Shown: positions 32,665 to 42,051, numbered from the stretch's first letter. The stretch: 64,000 nucleotides of DNA from Candidatus Phosphoribacter hodrii (GCA_016707175.1 JADJIB010000004.1:186001-250000), one strand, 5' to 3'. Notes: generated from the sequence alone by a model not told the origin. Made by a program: numbers and translations.

Positions 32665-34034
32665 TGCCAGCCCTCCCAGAACAGCAGGCGGGCCGACTCG
32701 CCCTGAGGGATCGGGATCCCGATGTAGACGGGCCAGTAGAGCCACAGCCAGGCGATCGCGGCGGCCAGCAGGAGCAGGGCGGCCGGTTGGGCGAGCACGC
32801 GCCGATGGGCCTGGCTGCGCTGGAGTCGATAGAGGCACAGGACGATGGCAAGGATGACGAACGGGGCGATGGTCACCGTGTAGAACGCGTAGATCGTGCG
32901 GTTGGTGAGGAACCACCAGGGGAGATATCCAGCGGCGAAGAACGCCAGGATGAAGGCCGCGTCACGATCGCGGTGGCGGGCCAGCAGCCACCCCAGCCCG
33001 ACGAGGGCCACGATGCCGACCCACCAGATCGGCACCGTTCCCAGCGAGGTGATGGTCTGGCTGCAGGTCCCTGTCGTGCCCTCGCAGGGAGCGGTGACGA
33101 CGTAGAACATCGTCGGGCGCCACTGGATCAGCCAGGCCCAGGGGCCGGACTGCCAGTGGTGAGCAGAGCTGATCGCACCGCCGAGGGCGAGCATGTCGGT
33201 CTGGTTGTGGATCCAGTTCATCAGCAGGCCGTCGCTGCCGTCGCGACCGTGGCCATCGGGGGAGAGGAACCAGCCCGCCCAAGACAGGGTGTATGCCGCC
33301 GCGGCCGGGACGCTGATGGTCACCAGGGTGCGGGCGGCAACGCCGATCGATCTCGCCGCACTGAGGGGACGCCGGCGCACGTCCCAGGCGATCGCCAACA
33401 GGATGAACACCACGAGGAAGACCGCTCCGGAGAACTTCACTCCGGTCGCCAGCCCCAGGCATACGGCAGCGGCGAGTCGCCAGCGTCGGAACCGGCCAGG
33501 GGTGGGGTCGTCGCGGTCCATCAGCGCCGCGGCCGCTCCCGCAACGACGAAGAGGGTGAGGAAGGTGTCGAGGATGCCGGTGCGACCCTCGACGAGCGAG
33601 GTGCCCTCGACGGCGAGCAGAACGCCGCCGAACCCACCCCACCACGAGGATCGGGTGAGGTGGATGGCCATCGCGGCGACGAGCGCTGCAATGAGCGCCC
33701 CGGCCACCGCGGCCGAGATCCGCCACGTCCAGGGTTGGCTTGCTCCCGCGGTTTCCCCGAGGGCGATGAGCCATTTGCCGAGGGGCGGATGGACGGTGAA
33801 GTCACCGCCGGAGGTGAAGGCTCCCGCGAAGTCGCCGCTCACGAAGACCGACTGCCCGTCCTTGGCGAACTTGCGCTCGATGCCGTAGTTCAGCAGCGAC
33901 CAGGCCTGCGGAACGTAGTAGGCCTCGTCGAACACCAGGGCCTTCACCCGCCCGAGATCGACCATCCGCAGGACGAGCGCCAACACGAAGGCCGCGCCCG
34001 GCGCGAGCCAGGCGCGGCCAACGCGGTGGATCAT
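32661..34034 (-). CDS. Protein O-mannosyltransferase (PMT family)
   Basis: A 457-residue polytopic GT39 enzyme that transfers mannose from polyprenyl-phosphate-mannose to Ser/Thr of exported proteins. The first-loop catalytic pair Asp36-Glu37 (VFDEAYYVPQ), the HPPLGKWLIALGE motif and the hydrophobic-helix pattern are as in bacterial Pmt; the central external loop contains GWFLSPDGHGRDGSDGL. The actual start is the ATG at 34034; the open frame continues ~1.1 kb upstream, but that is a shadow of the LAxTG gene. It lies 17 bases after the upstream Thr-rich surface protein and overlaps the downstream one. Confidence 0.92.
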   Translation of the reverse strand: MIHRVGRAWLAPGAAFVLALVLRMVDLGRVKALVFDEAYYVPQAWSLLNYGIERKFAKDGQSVFVSGDFAGAFTSGGDFTVHPPLGKWLIALGETAGASQPWTWRISAAVAGALIAALVAAMAIHLTRSSWWGGFGGVLLAVEGTSLVEGRTGILDTFLTLFVVAGAAAALMDRDDPTPGRFRRWRLAAAVCLGLATGVKFSGAVFLVVFILLAIAWDVRRRPLSAARSIGVAARTLVTISVPAAAAYTLSWAGWFLSPDGHGRDGSDGLLMNWIHNQTDMLALGGAISSAHHWQSGPWAWLIQWRPTMFYVVTAPCEGTTGTCSQTITSLGTVPIWWVGIVALVGLGWLLARHRDRDAAFILAFFAAGYLPWWFLTNRTIYAFYTVTIAPFVILAIVLCLYRLQRSQAHRRVLAQPAALLLLAAAIAWLWLYWPVYIGIPIPQGESARLLFWEGWQ

Positions 34035-34051
34035 CACGGCACCAACGTAGA

Positions 34052-35044
34052 TCAGCGGCGCGTCGAGCCTCGGTGGGAGGACGGCTGGCGGCGGTAGACC
34101 AGGGCCAGGATCGCCGAGCCGCCCAGGATGAACAGCAAGCCCAGCACGAGCGCCGGAGCGGAGTTCGAGCCGGTGTTGGCCAGGAGTGGGGCGGTCGTCG
34201 TCGGAGTCTCGGCGCTGGGCGTCGTCGTGGTTGTCGTCGGGCAGCCGGTCTCGACCGCCACGTAGCCGATCGGATGCACCGTGTCGGTCACCTGGTCGTA
34301 GACGGTGTTCGTCAACGTCACGGGTACGTCGGTCACCGTCGTGGTCGGAGTCTGAGTCGTCGTGATGATCGTGGTCATCGTCCAGGCGCCCCCCTCCTCG
34401 TTCGAGACCGTCACCGTCTCCCACGCGGTGTCGCCAGTGGCCAGTTCGGTGTAAACGGACGTCGTGGACCGAGTCTCCGTGACCGTCGACCGCAGGTCCT
34501 TCAGCGTGGTCGTCGAGGTGACGGCCGTCTGCGTCGGCGTGATGGTCGTCGTGTGCACGGACGTCGGGGTGACCACGACGGTGGGCACTGTGCCGCAGGC
34601 CACGGCGATCGTCTGGGTCTCGGTGGGCTTGCCGATCAGGATGTCGGTGGCGGTCCGGGTCTCGGCGGTGACAACTGGCACACCCGGCACGGTGACGGTC
34701 ACGCCTGGTGCCGTGAAGAGGGCCGTTGCGGTCATGATGACGGGTTCGGCGTTGGCATCGACGGTCGTGGTCTGGGTCTGCGTGGCGTCGAGCCATGCCG
34801 TGCTGGTCGTCGTCACCGTGACCCACTCGGTCGTGCGCACCTCGCCCGACGTGGTCATCGTCTGGGTGTGGGTCACCGTCTGAGGGACCGGCCCGGCTAC
34901 GGTCGTCGCCGTCAAAGTCTCGGTGCTGGAGAAGGTCTGGGTCACGATCGGCGCGGGGAGTGGAGCACCCGCCGCGTTGGGCAGGGTCGCCATCGTCGCC
35001 GCTAGGGACAGCGCTGCTGCTCCCACCAAGTGTCGTATGCGCAT
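34052..35044 (-). CDS. Thr-rich LAxTG cell-wall-anchored surface protein
   Basis: A 330-residue exported protein. A signal peptide (residues 1-26, LVGAAALSLAATMATLPNAAGA) is followed by ~250 residues dominated by Thr/Val/Ser (stretches such as TVTTTSTAW, TPTQTAVTSTTT, CPTTTTTTPSAETPTTT). The C-terminal sorting signal is LLANTGSNSAPALVLGLLFI, about residue 287, then a hydrophobic helix and an Arg-rich tail. LAxTG is the motif used by class E sortases of high-GC actinobacteria. The extreme Thr content and adjacency to PMT predict heavy O-mannosylation. No sortase gene is in the window. GGGAG precedes the ATG. Confidence 0.85.
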   Translation of the reverse strand: MRIRHLVGAAALSLAATMATLPNAAGAPLPAPIVTQTFSSTETLTATTVAGPVPQTVTHTQTMTTSGEVRTTEWVTVTTTSTAWLDATQTQTTTVDANAEPVIMTATALFTAPGVTVTVPGVPVVTAETRTATDILIGKPTETQTIAVACGTVPTVVVTPTSVHTTTITPTQTAVTSTTTLKDLRSTVTETRSTTSVYTELATGDTAWETVTVSNEEGGAWTMTTIITTTQTPTTTVTDVPVTLTNTVYDQVTDTVHPIGYVAVETGCPTTTTTTPSAETPTTTAPLLANTGSNSAPALVLGLLFILGGSAILALVYRRQPSSHRGSTRR

Positions 35045-35224
35045 GGGTGCACTCCCGTGTCGTGTACTCCCAGTCCGCCCGCGACCCCCCGCGTGCGGAC
35101 TCTTCTCCCGTGAGCGGATCGTACCGCACATCGACTAACCCATGTTAAGGAAGTCTCTCCAGGACCTGTTCGGAGGTCGGTGGAGGCGAAGTCCCGGGTG
35201 ACGAGCCCGTGACATGCTGACGTG

Positions 35225-36256
35225 ATGGTGACCTTCGACGCCGGGGAGACGCTCGCCGAACGGTTCCGTTCCCACATGGGTCACTCGTCGAGCCTCTACG
35301 GGTATGCGATGCGGGGCATGGCCGACGATTGGGAGGCAGGCGGCCCCACACGTGAGGCCTGTCGCGGCTGGGAGGACTCTCCGAACGGCACGATGGTGCA
35401 ACTGCGCTTCCTGGCCGGCGTCTTCCGCCTGGTCCTGGCCGGTGCAGCCCCGGAGTTGGTGCCCTACTACCCGTGCCTGGGCGGGACCCTGCCGCCCGAC
35501 GGGGTCTGGCCGGTCATGCGTCAGGTGGTGGGGCGGCATACCGAGCAGGTCCACGAGGCGCTGGCGATCGTCCCGCAGACCAACGAGCCGGGCCGTTCGA
35601 CTGCCCTGCTCGTCGGCCTCTTCGACGCGGTGGAGGCCTGGGGGCTCGATCGGATCCGGCTCATTGAAGTGGGGGCGTCCGGTGGGCTCAACCTGCACGT
35701 CGACCGGTTCCGCTACGACGGGCCGGGGTGGTCGTGGGGACCGCCCGACTCTCCGCTGGTGCTGCACACCCAGGCGCCCGGAGTCACCCCCCGAGCGTTC
35801 GAGATCGTCGAGCGCCTGGGGTGCGACGTGGCCCCGGTCGACGCTGCCTCGCACGAGGGAGCGCTGCATCTGCGGTCCTTCGTCTGGCCGTGGCAACTCG
35901 AGCGCCACGAGCGACTCACCGGCGCGCTCGCGGTGGCGGCGGCATACCCGGTGGTGGTCGAACGGGCAGGAGCGGGGGAGTTCCTGCAGTGCGTGCTCGC
36001 CGATCCACCTGCTGACGGGGTGTTGACCGTCGTCTGGCAGTCGATCACCCGAATGTATTGGCCCGCAACAGAATCCGCGCGGGTCGCCGCACTCATCGAG
36101 GACGCCCGATCGCGTATGCCGCTCGCGCACGTGAGCATGGAACACGCCGACACCCCCGACGCGGCCGATGCCGAGTTGGCCGTCGACGGGCGGGTGCTCG
36201 GGGTGGTGCACCCGCACGGCATACCCCTGTGGGTGCGTCCGGGGACCCACGCGTAA
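35225..36256 (+). CDS. DUF2332 protein
   Basis: A 343-residue cytosolic protein matching the DUF2332 family. It has a Rossmann-like central stretch IRLIEVGASGGLNLHVDRFRYD that resembles a SAM-binding motif, and a conserved C-terminal TVVWQSITRMYWP. Function is unknown; the motif suggests a methyltransferase-like fold, but no catalytic evidence is visible. The GTG at 35222 directly precedes the ATG at 35225 and either may serve. The gene is monocistronic, divergent from the surface-protein gene and convergent with MaoC. Confidence 0.83.
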   Translation: MVTFDAGETLAERFRSHMGHSSSLYGYAMRGMADDWEAGGPTREACRGWEDSPNGTMVQLRFLAGVFRLVLAGAAPELVPYYPCLGGTLPPDGVWPVMRQVVGRHTEQVHEALAIVPQTNEPGRSTALLVGLFDAVEAWGLDRIRLIEVGASGGLNLHVDRFRYDGPGWSWGPPDSPLVLHTQAPGVTPRAFEIVERLGCDVAPVDAASHEGALHLRSFVWPWQLERHERLTGALAVAAAYPVVVERAGAGEFLQCVLADPPADGVLTVVWQSITRMYWPATESARVAALIEDARSRMPLAHVSMEHADTPDAADAELAVDGRVLGVVHPHGIPLWVRPGTHA

Positions 36257-36275
36257 CGCGCGGGCGCCCTGCGGG

Positions 36276-37331
36276 TCAGCCCTGGCGGCGCGGGATGAGG
36301 ACCGTGTAGTCGACGTCCAACACGACGTTGGGGAGGTACTTCCCGTCGTCGCCGCGGTAGGGGAACTCACCGCAGGCGAGGTCCTTGGTGGCGACCGTCC
36401 GCAACCGCAGCGCGCCCATGTCCGTGCGCCCCGGAAGCTCCAGTCGCTCCAGCACCTCCGACCAGGCGTAGACGGTGTCACCGGCGAAGGTCGGGTTGCT
36501 GTGCGTGCCGCCGTTGATCGCTGCGATCGACACCGCGTTGGCCAGTCCGTTGTAGGACAGTGCACGCGCGATGCTGATGATGTGGCCGCCATAGACGATC
36601 CGCCGGCCAAACCGGCCCTGCGCCTCGACGTGCTGGTTGAAGTGGACCTTGGCGGTGTTGTGGTAGAGCCGGGTCGCGAGCATGTGCTCGGACTCCTCGA
36701 TGGTCATGCCGTCGACGTGGTCGATCCGCTCGCCGACCGCATAGTCATCCCAGAGGTAGGGGCTGCCGCCGAGCGCCGCGTCGTAGTGGCCGCCCCGCAG
36801 GTCCCAGGGGACGTCGAGGTCGCCGACCGGGACCGCGCTCGGCAGTTCAGGCAGGACGGTCTCGGGAGCCGGCGCCGACTCGTCGCGCTTGCGGACCATG
36901 ACCCAGCGCACGTAGTCCAGGACCGTCGCGCCGTCCTGGTTGGTGCCGACCGAGTGAACATAGACGACGCCGGTCTTGCCGTCGCGGTTGGCCTTGAGCC
37001 CGATGACCTCCGACTCGGCGGTGATGGTGTCACCCGGGTAGACCGGCACGCCGAAGCGCCCCGCGGCATACCCGAGGTTGGCGACAGCGTTGAGCGAGAC
37101 GTCCGGCACCGTCTTGCCGAAGACGACGTGGAACACGAGCATGCTGTCCAGCGGCATCCGCTCCAGCCCCATGGCGCGAGCCATCGTCACGCCCGAGGTC
37201 GGCGCGAACCGCGGCCCGTAGAGCGCGGTGTAGAGCGCGACATCGCCGTCGCTCACCGTGCGCGGCGTGGCATGGACCAGGCGCATGCCCAGCGTGAAGT
37301 CCTCGAAGAAGTTGCCGGTCGCCGTCTTCAT
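36276..37331 (-). CDS. MaoC-family hydratase, mesaconyl-CoA hydratase candidate
   Basis: A 351-residue protein with two MaoC hot-dog domains. The segments MLVFHVVFGKTVPDVSLNAVANLGYA, NTAKVHFNQHVEAQGRFGRRIVYGGHIISIARALSYNGLANA and SNPTFAGDTVYAWSEVLE are what I remember from mesaconyl-CoA (2-methylfumaryl-CoA) hydratases of the ethylmalonyl-CoA pathway. The reaction would be hydration of mesaconyl-CoA to beta-methylmalyl-CoA, the substrate of the lyase encoded at 12.8 kb. I set the start at 37331 (MKTATGNFFEDF) because GGAGAGG precedes it; the frame is open to 37400. Confidence 0.85.
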   Translation of the reverse strand: MKTATGNFFEDFTLGMRLVHATPRTVSDGDVALYTALYGPRFAPTSGVTMARAMGLERMPLDSMLVFHVVFGKTVPDVSLNAVANLGYAAGRFGVPVYPGDTITAESEVIGLKANRDGKTGVVYVHSVGTNQDGATVLDYVRWVMVRKRDESAPAPETVLPELPSAVPVGDLDVPWDLRGGHYDAALGGSPYLWDDYAVGERIDHVDGMTIEESEHMLATRLYHNTAKVHFNQHVEAQGRFGRRIVYGGHIISIARALSYNGLANAVSIAAINGGTHSNPTFAGDTVYAWSEVLERLELPGRTDMGALRLRTVATKDLACGEFPYRGDDGKYLPNVVLDVDYTVLIPRRQG

Positions 37332-37444
37332 CTCGCCTCTCCTGGGTGCTGCTGCGCACGCGGTGGTGCTCTGGTGGTGCTCCTTCAGCGATCCTCCCAC
37401 TCGCTGTGCCGAGCGTGCGGCCGTCGACGGTGGCGTCGATCACG

Positions 37445-38296
37445 TCAGCCCAGCGTCGCGGCGACCGTCTCAAGGACGCGCACGTCACCGGCATACGGGC
37501 CGTCCGGGCGAGGCCAGTGAGTGATGACATCGGTGAAGCCGAGTTCGCCTGCGCGACCTACCATTTCGGCGTAGAGATCGGCAGATTCCAGGGCGAAACG
37601 CGGGGAGGCGTCCAGCGACAGGTAGCGCGCGAAACCCTCCGCGCGCCCGGTCGCCGCCAAGGCGTCGTCGAGTCGCGCCGTCAGCGCGGCCACACCCTGG
37701 AACCACGCGTCCAGATCGTCGCCTCCCGTGCCGGTCGTCACCCAGCCCTCCCCGTATGCCGCGGCGAGACGCAGCGCGCGCGGCCCGTTGGCAGCGACGA
37801 CCAGGGGGACCGACGAGCGGACCGGGCCGGGCAGGGTCCGGGCATCGACCGTGGTGAACCATGGCCCCGAGTGGTCCACGTGATCGGCCCGCAGGAGCCG
37901 GTCGAGGACGGCGAGGTATTCGGCGAACCGGTCGACCCGCTCGCGAACGGTCAGCGTCTCGCCGAGGATGCCGGAGTCGAGGGTGCCTCCCGTGCCGACG
38001 CCGCAGATGAAGCGGCCCTCGGTGAGGTCGTGCAGGGTGAGGATGTCGCGGGCGTAGGTGTAGGGGTGGCGGTAGTTGGGGGAGCTGACGAAGGTGCCCA
38101 GGCCGATCCGTTCGGTGACCGTAGCGGCCGCTGCCAGGGTCGGCACGGCCGCAAACCAGGTCTGGTCGGGCAGGCCGCTCCAGACGAGGTGGTCGTAGGT
38201 CCAGGCGTGGTCGAAGCCGAGGTCCTCGGCGGCCCGCCACATGGGCGCGGCTTCGCGCCAAGGGTGTTCGGGAAGGATGGTCAGGCCGTGGCGCAT
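37445..38296 (-). CDS. LLM-class F420-dependent oxidoreductase
   Basis: A 283-residue luciferase-like TIM-barrel protein. Recognisable parts are the opening GLTILPEHPWREAAPMWRAAEDLGFDHAWTYDHL, the cofactor region TVTERIGLGTFVSSPNYRHP and FICGVGTGGTLDSGILGE, and VVAANGPRALRLAAAYGEGW. The lineage commonly uses coenzyme F420, so that cofactor is more likely than FMN, but this is inference. The substrate is unknown. The ATG at 38296 is chosen; the longer frame back to 38473 lacks family character. The 184-bp gap to glpD shows nothing clear. Confidence 0.86.
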   Translation of the reverse strand: MRHGLTILPEHPWREAAPMWRAAEDLGFDHAWTYDHLVWSGLPDQTWFAAVPTLAAAATVTERIGLGTFVSSPNYRHPYTYARDILTLHDLTEGRFICGVGTGGTLDSGILGETLTVRERVDRFAEYLAVLDRLLRADHVDHSGPWFTTVDARTLPGPVRSSVPLVVAANGPRALRLAAAYGEGWVTTGTGGDDLDAWFQGVAALTARLDDALAATGRAEGFARYLSLDASPRFALESADLYAEMVGRAGELGFTDVITHWPRPDGPYAGDVRVLETVAATLG

Positions 38297-38480
38297 CTGC
38301 TCAGTCTGCCCAAGGTTGAGGCTGCACTCGTCTGAGTCTGCACATGTTGGCGGGGCCGCATGGTCACGGTTCCGACTGCGACGTCGGCTCCGGGTGCGGC
38401 CCCACATCGACTGTAACCGAAACGTGACCGGAACGCGCGCGGTTGAAGATGAACGGAGGGTGACGTGGCTCAACCCACGC

Positions 38481-40187
38481 TTAACCCCGGTCGGGGGCCT
38501 GCAGGCGAGCCGCGTCGGCCGAGGCGTCGTCGGGCATCGTCTGGCTCATCCGCTCGGCCTCGACCCGTTGCCGGTAGTGCTCGACCTCTTCATCGACCGT
38601 CGCGGCGTCCCAGCCGAGGATCGGGGCGACGAGCTCGGCGGCCGGCCGTGAGGCGGTGATTGCGCGGTCGAACGACTCGATCGACAATCGCGTGCGGCGC
38701 CCGAGGATGTCGTCCAGGTGCAGCGCGCCCTCGTGCGACGCGGCATACACGATCTCCGCCTTGAGGTAGTCCTCCCCGCCGGGGAGCGGCTCGCCCAGCG
38801 ATCGGTCGGCCGCGACGAGAGCGAGCACCTCGGTCGTCAGGACCCCGTGGCGCATGAGCATCTTCTCGATCCGCTCGACGTGCAGGCCCGACTCGTGGGC
38901 GAGCCGCGCGCGACGGTTCCACATGGCGCGGTAGCCGACCGCTCCGACGAGGGGGATGTCCTCGGTCGTCGACGGGGGGACCTCTCCGCCGAGGCCGCGG
39001 GCCGCCTCGTCGATGGCGTCGATGGCCATGACGCGGTAGGTCGTGTATTTGCCGCCGGCGACGACGACCAGCCCTGGCGTCGGGTGGGCGACGACGTGCT
39101 CGCGGGACAACTTGGAGGTCTGGTCGGACTCGCCGGCGAGCAACGGACGCAGCCCGGCGTAGACGCCTTCGACGTCGGCCTGGGTGAGCTCGGTGCGCAG
39201 GATCCGGTTGACGTGGCCGAGCAGGTAGTCGATGTCGGCCGAGGTCGCCGCCGGGTGGGCCTTGTCCAGCGCCCAATCGGTGTCGGTCGTCCCGATGATC
39301 CAGTGCCGTCCCCACGGGATGACGAAGAGGACCGACTTCTCGGTGCGCAGGATGATGCCGCTCTTGGAGTGGATACGGTCACGCGGGACGACGAGGTGCA
39401 CGCCCTTGGATGCCCGCACGTGGAACTGGCCGCGCTCGCCGACCAGCGCTTGGGTGTCATCGGTCCACACGCCGGTCGCGTTGACGACCTGGCGGGCCAG
39501 GATGTCGAACTCGCGGCCGGTCACCTTGTCGAGCGCCCGAACCCCCGTGACCCGCTCGCCCTGACGCAAAAACCCTACTGCCGCAACGCGGGTCGCGACG
39601 TGGGCGCCGTAGGACGCTGCCGTGCGAGCGAGCTCCATGGTATGCCGCGCGTCGTCCACCTTCGCGTCGTAGTACTGCACGGCACCGACCAGCGCGGTCG
39701 ACTTGAGGGCCGGCGCGATCTTGAGCGCCTGGCGCCTGGTGAGGTGCTTGTGCCAGGGCAGCCCGGCCGAGTGCCGCGACGCCCGGGCCATCGAGTCGTA
39801 GAGCGCCAGGCCGGCCTCGACGTAGGGCCGCTCGACCACCGGTTTGGTCAGCGGGTAGAGGAACGGCACCGGTCGCACCAGGTGAGGGGCGAGGCGGGTG
39901 AGCAGCAGCCCGCGCTCCTTGAGCGCCTCGGCGACGAGCCGGAAGTCGAACATCTCCAGGTAGCGCAGGCCGCCGTGGATGAGCTTGCTGCTGCGGCTGG
40001 ACGTGCCCGAGGCGAAGTCGCGCTTCTCGATGAGCCCCGTGCGCAGGCCCCGGGTCACCGAGTCCAGGGCGCAGCCGGCGCCCGTCACCCCACCGCCGAT
40101 GACGAGGATGTCGAGTTCCTCGCCCGAGGCGAGGCGGTCGATGGCGGCTGAACGATAAGCGGGGGACAGCGCGGTTGGAGTGCTCAC
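38481..40187 (-). CDS. glpD: Aerobic glycerol-3-phosphate dehydrogenase
   Basis: A 568-residue FAD enzyme that oxidises glycerol-3-phosphate to dihydroxyacetone phosphate and passes electrons to quinone at the membrane. The FAD dinucleotide motif is LVIGGGVTGAGCALDSVTRG; SSRSSKLIHGGLRYLE is the GlpD signature; VNATGVWTDD and WGRHWIIGTTDTDW follow; the C-terminal DAO_C helical domain (~400-540) is complete. The start is a GTG at 40187 (VSTPTALSPAYR). It lies downstream of glpK on the same strand, 52 bases away, and forms a glycerol-use unit without a GlpF next to it. Confidence 0.95.
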   Translation of the reverse strand: MSTPTALSPAYRSAAIDRLASGEELDILVIGGGVTGAGCALDSVTRGLRTGLIEKRDFASGTSSRSSKLIHGGLRYLEMFDFRLVAEALKERGLLLTRLAPHLVRPVPFLYPLTKPVVERPYVEAGLALYDSMARASRHSAGLPWHKHLTRRQALKIAPALKSTALVGAVQYYDAKVDDARHTMELARTAASYGAHVATRVAAVGFLRQGERVTGVRALDKVTGREFDILARQVVNATGVWTDDTQALVGERGQFHVRASKGVHLVVPRDRIHSKSGIILRTEKSVLFVIPWGRHWIIGTTDTDWALDKAHPAATSADIDYLLGHVNRILRTELTQADVEGVYAGLRPLLAGESDQTSKLSREHVVAHPTPGLVVVAGGKYTTYRVMAIDAIDEAARGLGGEVPPSTTEDIPLVGAVGYRAMWNRRARLAHESGLHVERIEKMLMRHGVLTTEVLALVAADRSLGEPLPGGEDYLKAEIVYAASHEGALHLDDILGRRTRLSIESFDRAITASRPAAELVAPILGWDAATVDEEVEHYRQRVEAERMSQTMPDDASADAARLQAPDRG

Positions 40188-40239
40188 CGTCCCATCCTCG
40201 CAAATCTCTACGCCGGCCGGACCGGTGCCCCGGGTCCCG

Positions 40240-41769
40240 TCAGCCGGAGACGGGCGCCCAGTCGAGGGTGCGGGAGACGGCCTTGCGCCACGCGGCATAC
40301 CCGCTGGCGCGTTGCTCGTCCGTCCACTGCGGCGACCAGCGACGGTCCTCCTGCCAGTTGGCGCGCAACTCGTCGGTCGTGCGCCAGAAACCGACCGCCA
40401 GACCCGCGGCGTAGGCGGCCCCCAGCGCGGTCGTCTCGGCGACGACCGGCTTGCTCACCTGGACGCCGAGGATGTCGGCCTGGATCTGCATGCACAGGGC
40501 GTTGGCCGTGACGCCCCCGTCGACCTTGAGGGTGTCCAGGCGGACGCCGGAGTCGGCGAACATCGCGTCGGCGACGTCCTTGGTCTGGTAGCAGATCGCC
40601 TCGAGGGTCGCGCGGGCCAGGTGTGCGTTGGTGTTGAAGCGCGAGAGCCCGACGATCGCGCCGCGGGCGTCCGAGCGCCAGTAGGGAGCGAAGAGGCCGG
40701 AGAAGGCGGGGACGAAATAGACCCCGCCGTTGTCGGGCACCTGCGCGGCGAGGCGCTCGATGTCGGCGGCTCCGCTGATGATGCCGAGTTGGTCGCGCAG
40801 CCACTGCACGGCCGATCCGGTCACGGCGATGGAGCCTTCCAGCGCGTATGCCGCCTGCTCGCCAGCGAACTGGTAGGCCACGGTCGTCAGCAGTCCGGCT
40901 TTCGAGCGGACTGGCTCGGTGCCCGTGTTGAGGAGCATGAAATTGCCTGTGCCGTAAGTGTTTTTGGCCTCGCCGGGAGCGAAGCAGACTTGCCCGACGG
41001 TGGCGGCTTGTTGGTCGCCGAGGTCGCCCGCGATCTTGATGGGGCCGCCCCAGGCGTTGCTGCCGCCCGACGTCGCGGTGACGCCGTAGCGGTCGGCGTC
41101 GCCGCTGGGCAGGATCGCCGGCAGCATCGCCCGGGGGACTCCGAAGAAGCCGAGGAGCTCGTCGTCCCAGTCGAGGGTGCGCAGGTCCATGAGCATCGTG
41201 CGACTGGCGTTGGTGACGTCGGTGACATGGCGCCCGCCGTGCGGACCGCCGGTGAGGTTCCAGATGACCCAGGTGTCGGGGGTGCCGAAGAGGGCGTCGC
41301 CTCGCTCGGCCGCCGCCCGCAGGCCGTCGACGTGCTCCAGCAGCCACTGAAGTTTGCCGCCGGAGAAGTAGGTGGCCGGGGGGAGCCCGGCGCGCTCGCG
41401 GATCACCTCACCGCGCTCGTCGGCGTCGAGCGCCGCGGCGATGGCGTCGGTCCGCGTGTCCTGCCAGACGATCGCGTGGTGCCACGGGCGTCCGGTATGC
41501 CGGTCCCAGACGATCGTCGTCTCGCGCTGGTTGGTGACGCCCATGGCGGCCAGGTCGCTGGCGTGCAGGCCAGCTGTGGTGAGCGCCGAGCCGATGACGG
41601 CCTGGGTGCGCTCCCAGATCTCCAGGGGGTTGTGCTCGACCCACCCGGCCCGGGGCAGGATCTGCTCGTGTTCGAGTTGGTGCTTGCCCACCTCGCGCCC
41701 GGCATGGTCGAAGATCATGAACCGCGTGCTCGTCGTCCCTTGATCCAGGGCGCCCACGAAGTCAGCCAT
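40240..41769 (-). CDS. glpK: Glycerol kinase
   Basis: A 509-residue FGGY-family kinase making glycerol-3-phosphate. The phosphate-binding loop is GALDQGTTSTRFMIFD, the substrate region is HAIVWQDTRT, and the C-terminal FGGY signature reads LKVDGGVTANALCMQIQADIL. It starts at ATG 41769 (MADFVGALDQG), and the open frame beyond runs through the repeat region upstream. The product feeds GlpD encoded just downstream. The promoter must lie in the repeat-containing gap 41770-42108. Confidence 0.95.
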   Translation of the reverse strand: MADFVGALDQGTTSTRFMIFDHAGREVGKHQLEHEQILPRAGWVEHNPLEIWERTQAVIGSALTTAGLHASDLAAMGVTNQRETTIVWDRHTGRPWHHAIVWQDTRTDAIAAALDADERGEVIRERAGLPPATYFSGGKLQWLLEHVDGLRAAAERGDALFGTPDTWVIWNLTGGPHGGRHVTDVTNASRTMLMDLRTLDWDDELLGFFGVPRAMLPAILPSGDADRYGVTATSGGSNAWGGPIKIAGDLGDQQAATVGQVCFAPGEAKNTYGTGNFMLLNTGTEPVRSKAGLLTTVAYQFAGEQAAYALEGSIAVTGSAVQWLRDQLGIISGAADIERLAAQVPDNGGVYFVPAFSGLFAPYWRSDARGAIVGLSRFNTNAHLARATLEAICYQTKDVADAMFADSGVRLDTLKVDGGVTANALCMQIQADILGVQVSKPVVAETTALGAAYAAGLAVGFWRTTDELRANWQEDRRWSPQWTDEQRASGYAAWRKAVSRTLDWAPVSG

Positions 41770-41838
41770 AGCCACAGATTGGCACACGCCCCCCGCCCCT
41801 GCACCCCCCTGGGCTTGCAGCCCCAGCACCCCCCCCAC

Positions 41839-42030
41839 GGAGATAGCGCTCGCACGGTCATGTTTGGGGGTCTCACGGCCCAAAATCCGCCCACAAGTGA
41901 CCATGCGAGCGCTATCTCCGTTTGAGTGGCCTGCCGACCCCCCTCTGCCGGAGATAGCGCTCGCACGGTCATGTTTGGGGGTCTCAGAGCCCAAAATCGC
42001 CTCACAAGTGACCATGCGAGCGCTATCTCC
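41839..42030. repeat. Two long hairpins made of inverted copies of the 26-bp element
   Basis: Left arms at 41839-41860 and 41950-41971, right arms at 41898-41919 and 42009-42030. Each 22-bp arm pair has one mismatch (C versus T in GCACGGTCA/GCATGGTCA). The ~37-base loops are near-identical and contain a second small stem TTTGGG/CCCAAA. The two hairpins are 111 bp apart. They fill the gap between glpK and hmgA and resemble REP/BIME-type elements. Confidence 0.93.
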
Positions 42031-42051
42031 GTGGTGGGGAGGGGAAGGGGG

